Shown here: piece after piece, positions 1 to 4,535 of the stretch | Numbering within the stretch: position 1 is the first letter of the stretch | Layout: each line of letters opens with the position of its first letter | Assembly (NCBI GenBank): GCA_012961755.1 | Contig: DTYS01000280.1 | Location: forward strand, 1-8,715 | Source: Candidatus Latescibacterota bacterium | Lineage (GTDB): Bacteria; Latescibacterota; 4484-107; B68-G9 | Direction: 5' to 3' | Length of the DNA stretch: 8,715 bases | Notes under the pieces: model-generated | The model's database searches: none | What the model was told of the DNA's origin: nothing | What the model saw: only the letters and a program-made list of their open reading frames with translations | Made by a program: the position numbers and the translations under genes

Positions 1-1412
1 CCTTCGAAGGCGTCCAACTCCACCTCCTCCACCACCCTCCTGGCGAGCTCCGGGACGGAGAAGAGTATCTTGAGAAGTTCCTTCTGGGCCGGCGGGACGG
101 TCCGCCTCGAAGGTACCTTCACAGGACTGGTCTCCTCGGACCTTTCCCTCCTCACGACCGTCCTCAGCACCTCCTCCCTCAACCCGAGGGCCTCCGCCAC
201 CCTCCTCGTCCAGAGGTCCCTCCTGAGCTCGTCCCCCACCTTGGACAGGACCTCGGCCATGGCCTTGGCCGCCCTGCGCCTCCCCTCCACGGACGAGATG
301 TCCTCGACCTCCTGCACCTTCTCCAACATATGTTCCACCAAAGGCTTGGAGTTGCCGACCATCCTCAAGAACTCCTCCCTCCCCTCCTCCCTCACGAAGC
401 TGTCCGGGTCGTGGCCGGGGGGAAGCTCCACGACCCTCACTTCGAGCCCGGCCTCGGATAGGACTTCCCCCCCCCTCAGGGTGGCCTCGGAACCCGCCCT
501 ATCCGCGTCGAAGCACAGGACCGCCCTTTCGGCGTACCTCCTCAGGAGCTCGGCCTGGTGGGGGGTGAAGGCCGTGCCCGCGACCGCCACAGCGTTCTCT
601 ATCCCCGCGGAGAAGAGCCTGAGCAGGTCCATGTACCCCTCTACGACTATGGCCTCCCCTTCCCTCCTTACAGCTTCCCTGGCCTGGGATATACCGTACA
701 GCACCCTACCCTTACGATATATGGAGGTCTCCGGGGAATTTATGTACTTCGGCTCCCCCTTCCCCAGGACCCTGGCCCCGAAGGCCACGGGCCTGCCTCC
801 CGGATTGTGTACGGGGAAGGTGAGCCTGTCCCTGAACCTGTCGTAGTACCCTCCGGACCTTCGTCTCAGGGCAAGCCCAGCTTTCTCGAGGACCTCTGGC
901 CCTATCCCTTCGTGGGAGGCGGCCCTTATGAGCCCTTCCCATCCGGAGGGGGCGTACCCCAACATGAACCTCTCGGCCACTCCCCGACCTATCCCCCTCT
1001 CCTCCAAATACCTCCTTGCCTTACCTCCCGCAGGGTCCTCCCATAAGAGTTTCTTGTAGAACTCCTGGGCGAAGGCGTTGGCGCGGTAAAGGGCCTCGTT
1101 TCCTTGGTCTCCGGTGGACTTCGGGAGGGGCACGCCGTACTTCTCGGCCAGCCTCTTCACTGCCTCGTGGAAGGACAAGCCTTCCATCTTCATCAAGAAC
1201 CCGAAGACGTCCCCACCCACGCCGCACCCGAAGCAGTGGAATATGCCAAGTTCCGGGTTCACGCTGAAGGACGGGGTGCGCTCGGAGTGGAACGGGCAGA
1301 GCCCAAAGTAACTTCGCCCTCGACGCTTAAGGGGCACGTATTCGGAGACTACCTCGACGATGTCCACCCGCGCCCTGACCTGGGCTATCACATCTTCCGG
1401 GATCCTCGGCAT
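1..1412 (-). CDS. dnaG: DNA primase DnaG, C-terminus cut by window edge
   Basis: Synthesises RNA primers at the replication fork together with the replicative helicase. The 470 codons present read without interruption. Visible in order: the N-terminal CHC2 zinc-binding domain with C39-P-F-H42 and C60-F-G-C63; the RNA-polymerase-type domain with ERFMLGYAP (148-155) and YINSPETSIYRKGRVLYG (223-240); and the Toprim catalytic core with VEGYMD (257-262, E258), FDADRAG (301-307, D302 and D304) and the DPD at 335-337. The missing part is the helicase-interacting C-terminal domain; full-length DnaG is usually near 600 residues. The ATG lies one base past the TGA of the upstream GH4 gene, with only a weak ribosome site (AAGTGAT) inside that gene's end, so translation is probably coupled. 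The usual neighbours rpsU and rpoD are not upstream here; rpoD could lie beyond the left edge. A run of nine G on the coding strand (467-475) sits in the Toprim domain. Identity is certain. Confidence 0.97.
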   Translation of the reverse strand, partial: MPRIPEDVIAQVRARVDIVEVVSEYVPLKRRGRSYFGLCPFHSERTPSFSVNPELGIFHCFGCGVGGDVFGFLMKMEGLSFHEAVKRLAEKYGVPLPKSTGDQGNEALYRANAFAQEFYKKLLWEDPAGGKARRYLEERGIGRGVAERFMLGYAPSGWEGLIRAASHEGIGPEVLEKAGLALRRRSGGYYDRFRDRLTFPVHNPGGRPVAFGARVLGKGEPKYINSPETSIYRKGRVLYGISQAREAVRREGEAIVVEGYMDLLRLFSAGIENAVAVAGTAFTPHQAELLRRYAERAVLCFDADRAGSEATLRGGEVLSEAGLEVRVVELPPGHDPDSFVREEGREEFLRMVGNSKPLVEHMLEKVQEVEDISSVEGRRRAAKAMAEVLSKVGDELRRDLWTRRVAEALGLREEVLRTVVRRERSEETSPVKVPSRRTVPPAQKELLKILFSVPELARRVVEEVELDAFE

Positions 1413-1413
1413 A

Positions 1414-2721
1414 TCACTTAGGGAAGAACTGGGGAAGCTGATCCATGTGCGCCTTCAGAAGCTCGTCGAGGAGGGATTCTGCCTCGTAGAGGGAGATTAT
1501 CTGAGGGTCCTGGGCCAACGCCTGTAGGGCTAAGCTCTTGTCCCCCTTCACTCCTGCGTCCACCACAAGTTCTGTCCACACCGTCCTCGCGTACATCCAT
1601 CCCAGGACCACCCGGGGCACCTCCCCGGCATAGATCCCCCTTATCCCCCTGTCGTCCGTCACGCCCTGCACCTCCACTATCGCATGATCCGGCAGGTTGG
1701 GCACGCACCCGCGGTTAGGTACGTTGACGATGTAAACCTCCCTTCGTCCGAGGGATATGTCGGCTATGAGCTTACCCACAGCCTCCGGCGAGAGCTCCTC
1801 CGGCAGGGTTATGGGCTCATCCCCGTCGGCCATCCTCCGGAGCTCCTCCCACTCCTCCCTTCCAGCCCCTCTCCTCCTCCATTCCTCTATGGCCTCGGCC
1901 TTGGGCCTGAGCTCGTACGGAAGCTCCTCGGGGGTGCGGGCCGCCCTCAGATATGGGAAGAACTCTATTATGTGTCGGTCGTTGTTCACCGGGTAGTACC
2001 CGAAGACTCGGAAGAGGTGCTTCGCGAAACGGTGGCCAGGGGGTTCCTCATCCTCGAGCCTCTCCCTGAGGAGGGGGTAAAGGTCCCTGCCCCTGTGCGT
2101 GAGCCTCACTACCCAAAGCATATGGTTGACTCCTACCGCCACCATATCCAGCTCTTCGTAAGGGACCCCGAGCTTCTCGGAGAGGTACCTTTGGGTCCCC
2201 TGCACGCCGTGGCAGAGGCCGACGACGTTCTGGATGCCCGTGTACTTGGTCAGGGTCCTGCATAGTACCGCCATAGGATTACTGTGGTTGAGGAAGACCA
2301 CATCGGGACATCTTTTCTCCATCTCGTGCGCTATCTCCAAGAATATCGGTATGGTACGGAACCCGGCCATCATGCCACCGGGACCTACGGTGTCCCCGGT
2401 GGTCTGGATTATGCCGTACTTCATGGGTATCCTTACATCGAGCTCGTGCCATCTCCTGTCCGGACCGGAGACCCCTATGGAGGAGACGGCGAACCCTGCA
2501 CCGTCCAGGGCGTCCGCGAGCTCGGTGGTGGCCCTGACCTTGAGGCCCGTGCACACGCGCTTTCCGAACCTCTCCATAACCGAAAGCCTGTCCGAGGACC
2601 TCGGAACATCGTATAGGACGACCTCGCTTCCCGAAAGCTCGTCGGTGACGGCAAGTTCTGTAAGCACGGTACGGAAGAAGAGGCTCCCACCCCCGAGAAG
2701 CACTATCTTCTCCGATGGCAT
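1414..2721 (-). CDS. Glycoside hydrolase family 4 enzyme (NAD- and metal-dependent), possibly alpha-glucuronidase/galacturonidase type
   Basis: GH4 enzymes cleave glycosidic bonds by an oxidation-elimination mechanism using bound NAD and a divalent metal, in the cytoplasm. This 435-residue product has the family's usual length. Visible are the Rossmann loop LLGGGS (8-13), the segment NHSNPM (145-150), the metal-binding Cys-His pair in GLCHGV (C170, H171), and VNH (198-200) with H200 as the second metal ligand. From family knowledge, the residues after the Cys sort substrates: CHEV and CHSV for alpha-glucosidases and galactosidases, CHG for enzymes on uronic acids. CHGV here points to the uronic group, but specificity is inferred. 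The start at 2721 is chosen because a near-perfect AAGGAGGT sits just upstream; an in-frame ATG at 2814 would add 31 low-complexity residues overlapping the small upstream gene. No sugar transporter or sugar regulator is nearby, which is odd for a GH4 gene. Confidence 0.93.
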   Translation of the reverse strand: MPSEKIVLLGGGSLFFRTVLTELAVTDELSGSEVVLYDVPRSSDRLSVMERFGKRVCTGLKVRATTELADALDGAGFAVSSIGVSGPDRRWHELDVRIPMKYGIIQTTGDTVGPGGMMAGFRTIPIFLEIAHEMEKRCPDVVFLNHSNPMAVLCRTLTKYTGIQNVVGLCHGVQGTQRYLSEKLGVPYEELDMVAVGVNHMLWVVRLTHRGRDLYPLLRERLEDEEPPGHRFAKHLFRVFGYYPVNNDRHIIEFFPYLRAARTPEELPYELRPKAEAIEEWRRRGAGREEWEELRRMADGDEPITLPEELSPEAVGKLIADISLGRREVYIVNVPNRGCVPNLPDHAIVEVQGVTDDRGIRGIYAGEVPRVVLGWMYARTVWTELVVDAGVKGDKSLALQALAQDPQIISLYEAESLLDELLKAHMDQLPQFFPK

Positions 2722-2810
2722 CGCACCTCCTTCGTCCTGAGCTTGTTTACCATATCCTCCAACCGTACCACCTCCTTCCTTAGTTCCTCCAGCACCTCCG
2801 ACACCTTCAT
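2703..2810 (-). CDS. Probable 35-residue coiled-coil microprotein
   Basis: Not recognised as a known family. The reading frame gives a strikingly protein-like sequence: an acidic/basic amphipathic helix with hydrophobic residues at V3, L7, L10, V14, L17, V21 and L24, a clean heptad pattern (a/d positions) as in a leucine zipper, followed by a basic tail ending in three arginines. A GAGGAA ribosome site lies nine bases before the ATG. Its end overlaps the GH4 start by 19 bases and contains that gene's ribosome site, typical of a translationally coupled operon member. It lies 49 bases after the second roadblock gene. A function as a dimerising partner, or as a short leader peptide that opens GH4 translation, is inference. 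The alternative is chance: at this length random open frames are common, but the heptad regularity argues against it. Confidence 0.5.
   Translation of the reverse strand: MKVSEVLEELRKEVVRLEDMVNKLRTKEVRCHRRR
2725..2732 (-). promoter_or_regulatory. Strong ribosome binding site of the GH4 gene
   Basis: The minus strand reads AAGGAGGT, a full anti-Shine-Dalgarno match, four bases from GGAGG to the ATG at 2721. It decides the start of the GH4 gene against the in-frame upstream ATG. It lies inside the last codons of the small coiled-coil gene and dictates its Lys-Glu-Val residues. Confidence 0.85.
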
Positions 2811-2859
2811 CCATTGAGCTTCCTCAGGCAGAGGACGAGCATCCTGTCCTGAAGGAAGC

Positions 2860-3252
2860 TCATCCTCCCGAGGCTCCCTTGCCCTCCAAAGGCGCAACCT
2901 CATCCTGTCTCTCCCCGTATTCGCGGACCAGGTCCGGCAGGGCTCGATTCATGTGGTGACGCACCATCCCGACGGATACCTTCGGTCCAGCTAAGGCTAT
3001 CAGGAACACCCTATCGCTCAACCCCTGGATCAGGAACAACCCTTCATCGAACTGTATCCATACCGTAGAGAAACTGCCAACCCCCTCGTACTGCTCCAGC
3101 ACCTTCCCCAAGCGGAGGGCTATGGAAGCGGCCTTGGGCAGGACCTCCCTGTCCCCGGGCCTGACCCCGACGGCGTCCAACACGGTCCCGTCCGCCCGGG
3201 CCACCACAGCCTTAAGCGTCCTGCTCTCCTGCACGAAGTCCGCCAATGACAT
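2860..3252 (-). CDS. Roadblock/LC7-domain protein (MglB-like), second of a tandem pair
   Basis: Small cytoplasmic regulator of the roadblock/LC7 superfamily, whose members dimerise and typically act as partners or GTPase-activating proteins of Ras-like MglA GTPases. The 130 residues cover the whole fold: an N-terminal helix, a strand with VVARADGTVLDAVGV (16-30), a long helix around LPKAASIALRLGKVLEQYEG, the strand pair STVWIQFDEGLFLIQGLSD and RVFLIALAG, and a final helix from SVGMVRHHMNRAL. A charged, glycine-rich tail follows. The ATG is preceded by AAAGGAG at good spacing. It begins 11 bases after the stop of the other roadblock gene, and the shared fold layout suggests an ancient duplication, although identity is low. 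No MglA-type GTPase is encoded in the window. MglB itself is not claimed; the family call is solid, the biological role open. Confidence 0.82.
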   Translation of the reverse strand: MSLADFVQESRTLKAVVARADGTVLDAVGVRPGDREVLPKAASIALRLGKVLEQYEGVGSFSTVWIQFDEGLFLIQGLSDRVFLIALAGPKVSVGMVRHHMNRALPDLVREYGERQDEVAPLEGKGASGG

Positions 3253-3263
3253 ACTTACTCCTT

Positions 3264-3620
3264 TTAGGTAAGTGCTTCTATTAAATCCACCTTATGCTTC
3301 CTCAAAGCATACCTCATCATCCCTATGTTGGCGTCCTCGCCGGCCACCATCACCAGAACGTAATCCTCGGTCAGGGGCTCCACCACGACGACCCCCCTTT
3401 CGAACTGCATAAGTACCTGTACGAGTCCCCCGTTCCCCAGCTGTTCCCCGAGGCTTTGGGGGGAGCGGAGGCTGTTGGACGCCAAGGCCCCTATGGATTC
3501 TACGTCCCCGTCTACGGCGCCGACCTGGCTGAGGGTAAGCCCATCCCTTCCCACGATAATGCTCCCTTCGGCCTCGGCCTCGTTCCTCAGGACGTCCAGG
3601 GCTTTCTCTAAAGCTTCCAT
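3264..3620 (-). CDS. Roadblock/LC7-domain protein (MglB-like), first gene of the minus-strand operon
   Basis: A 118-residue roadblock/LC7 protein. The order of elements fits the family: helix MEALEKALDVLRNEA, strand GSIIVGRDGLTLSQVG (19-34), helix DVESIGALASNSLRS, strands VQVLMQFERGVVVVEPLTE (68-85) and YVLVMVAGEDANIG (87-100), and the closing helix MMRYALRKHKVDL. The start at 3620 has a strong GAGGAGGT ribosome site directly upstream. The frame stays open further upstream to 4181, but that part is antisense to the zinc protease gene and the promoter, and is rejected. It lies about 38 bases downstream of the predicted transcription start and leads the operon. A heterodimer with the neighbouring paralogue is plausible, since roadblock proteins function as dimers. 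The input GTPase is not visible. Confidence 0.83.
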   Translation of the reverse strand: MEALEKALDVLRNEAEAEGSIIVGRDGLTLSQVGAVDGDVESIGALASNSLRSPQSLGEQLGNGGLVQVLMQFERGVVVVEPLTEDYVLVMVAGEDANIGMMRYALRKHKVDLIEALT

Positions 3621-3665
3621 TTTACCTCCTCGGGTGAAGGGTCCTTTCCTTCCGAACTTGTCTGG

Positions 3666-3694
3666 AAGGTACCACAAGATATCGCATCTGTCAA
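3666..3694 (-). promoter_or_regulatory. Sigma70-type promoter for the roadblock-GH4-dnaG operon
   Basis: On the minus strand a perfect -35 TTGACA (3689-3694) is followed by a 17-base spacer and TACCTT (3666-3671) as the -10. The -10 is weak (three of six consensus bases, including the key T, A and final T). Transcription would start near 3659, giving a leader of about 38 bases before the ATG at 3620. A six-base inverted repeat, CCTTCC (3648-3653) and GGAAGG (3664-3669), is centred on the predicted start and overlaps the -10; it may be an operator, but short purine/pyrimidine repeats arise easily. Confidence 0.7.
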
Positions 3695-3710
3695 GCTTTT
3701 TACTTCGGTC

Positions 3711-3739
3711 TTGACTTACCGGCCATCCGGTAGTATTTT
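3711..3739 (+). promoter_or_regulatory. Sigma70-type promoter for the protease-cyclase-larC operon, predicted leaderless
   Basis: TTGACT (3711-3716), a 17-base spacer, then TATTTT (3734-3739): five and five matches of six to the -35 and -10 consensus. The -10 ends seven bases before the ATG at 3747, so transcription should begin at or next to the A of the start codon. No ribosome binding site precedes that ATG. This is the arrangement of leaderless mRNAs. The two divergent -35 boxes are only 16 bases apart (3695-3710), so the two polymerases probably compete. Confidence 0.72.
3717..3732. promoter_or_regulatory. Perfect palindrome in the promoter spacer, candidate operator
   Basis: TACCGG (3717-3722) and CCGGTA (3727-3732) are exact reverse complements around CCAT. 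The site fills the spacer between the -35 and -10 of the plus-strand promoter almost completely, a classical position for a repressor that blocks polymerase. Being upstream of the predicted transcription start, it acts as DNA, not RNA. The binding protein is unknown, and no transcription factor gene is in the window. Confidence 0.5.
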
Positions 3740-3753
3740 TGCTTCGATGGCCG
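3720..3753. repeat. Eight-base inverted repeat joining promoter spacer and start codon
   Basis: CGGCCATC (3720-3727) is the exact reverse complement of GATGGCCG (3746-3753), with 18 bases between. The left arm overlaps the spacer palindrome, and the right arm contains the ATG of the zinc protease gene. The arms are centred about 26 bases apart, which would suit two protein subunits flanking the -10. It may be a second operator half-site pair or coincidence. Confidence 0.4.
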
Positions 3754-4535
3754 TGTTCCCCATATATCGGGATTTCCTGCGCTTCCTGTACGCCCTCTCC
3801 GAGGGCGAGCTCCCCTGGGAGGCCTACCGGAGGTATTACCTGAACCTCCACCGGTGTTTCCTGAGCGCCTGTTGGAGGGCCTTCGGCATAGACGAAGGAG
3901 CTCTCAGGACCAGGGTAGAAGGGATAAAAAGGGGGGACTACGGGCCTCTTGAGGCTTCGGTCGAGGTCGAGCCTCCCGAGGTTACGGTTACCAAGGTCCT
4001 CGAGGTGTGCCTTCGGCTCGTCCCCCCTCCGGAGGAGCCCGAGGTCTACCTTATGGTGGGCTTCTTCTCCCCGGACGCCTTCGTGGTAGAGGTTGAAGGG
4101 GAACCTAAGGTGGGCTTCGGACTTGAGAGGTTCAGGGACTTCGGGCTCCTCGGGCTCCTCATGGCCCACGAGTACGCACATTGGTTCAGGCGCATAAGGT
4201 TAGGCTTTCCAAGGGATGGGGATACGAACGAGAAGTTGATATCCGAAGGCCTGGCGACCCTCTTCTCGAGCTACGTGTTCCCCGAGCTCCCTCCTTATAA
4301 GCTCCTTCGCCTTCCGAGGGCCCGCTGGAACTGGTGCGTGGAGAACGAGGCCATGTTATGGGAAAAGTTTTTGGATGGCAATATCTTCGAGGACGAGCTC
4401 CCTCCGAGGGCCTGGACGTACATCGCCTACCGCCTGGCCGAGCGCTTCGCTTCGGAGGGAGGTTACGGGCTGCCCGACCTTTTAACTGTCCCATATGATG
4501 ACGGAAGGTGGTCCTGCCGACATGCGTGTCCATAA
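3747..4535 (+). CDS. Predicted cytoplasmic zinc-dependent protease, DUF2268-like gluzincin
   Basis: A 262-residue protein with the zinc protease signature H141-E-Y-A-H145 (catalytic Glu142) and a downstream ISEGLA (165-170) whose Glu167 is the likely third zinc ligand. The spacing and the phrase 'SEGLA' match the DUF2268 group of predicted Zn-dependent proteases, though I assign this from motifs only. The remainder is helical and rich in aromatic and charged residues; the closing AYRLAERF...LLTVP segment also resembles that group. No signal peptide or membrane helix is seen, so it should be cytoplasmic. The ATG at 3747 has no ribosome site but sits seven bases after the -10, so it is probably the first codon of a leaderless mRNA. 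An in-frame TTG at 3711 lies in the -35 box and is rejected. Its end overlaps the cyclase gene. The substrate is unknown; it could act on a component of the signalling operon. Confidence 0.75.
   Translation: MAVFPIYRDFLRFLYALSEGELPWEAYRRYYLNLHRCFLSACWRAFGIDEGALRTRVEGIKRGDYGPLEASVEVEPPEVTVTKVLEVCLRLVPPPEEPEVYLMVGFFSPDAFVVEVEGEPKVGFGLERFRDFGLLGLLMAHEYAHWFRRIRLGFPRDGDTNEKLISEGLATLFSSYVFPELPPYKLLRLPRARWNWCVENEAMLWEKFLDGNIFEDELPPRAWTYIAYRLAERFASEGGYGLPDLLTVPYDDGRWSCRHACP
4503..4511 (+). promoter_or_regulatory. Ribosome binding site selecting the cyclase start at 4522
   Basis: GGAAGGTGG lies ten bases before the ATG at 4522, inside the end of the protease gene. The two upstream in-frame ATGs (4495 and 4498) follow a pyrimidine-rich stretch with no such site. 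Spacing is slightly long, so the call is moderate. Confidence 0.5.

Noticed and set aside
70..846. Long plus-strand open frame rich in Ser and Leu, and a second one at 558-1046
   Set aside because: Both are antisense to dnaG, whose motifs (CHC2 zinc site, Toprim) are unmistakable on the minus strand; the plus frames are low-complexity shadows of its codons.
1684..2740. Plus-strand open frames opposite the GH4 gene (1684-2265, 2234-2740)
   Set aside because: GH4 motifs lie on the minus strand with a strong ribosome site; the antisense frames show no domain-like sequence.
2722..2814. N-terminal extension of the GH4 gene to an ATG at 2814
   Set aside because: The extra 31 residues are Gly-rich and unlike a GH4 start, the Rossmann strand follows directly after the ATG at 2721, and AAGGAGGT marks that ATG.
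2807..2863. An 18-residue minus-strand frame joined by ATGA overlaps to the roadblock stop and the microprotein start
   Set aside because: Too short and without a properly spaced ribosome site. The double ATGA overlap is neat, but it is not enough to call a gene.
3921..3936. A-run followed by G-run (AAAAAGGGGGG) as a possible frameshift site
   Set aside because: The protease frame continues intact through it to the zinc motif, and there is no conserved slippery heptamer or useful alternative frame.
3621..4181. Upstream extension of the first roadblock frame on the minus strand
   Set aside because: It is antisense to the zinc protease gene and crosses both promoters. The roadblock fold begins right at the ATG at 3620, which has a strong ribosome site.
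4186..4533. Minus-strand Arg/Ser/Pro-rich frame opposite the protease gene
   Set aside because: Antisense shadow of the HEYAH/SEGLA protease, without a ribosome site or protein-like pattern.
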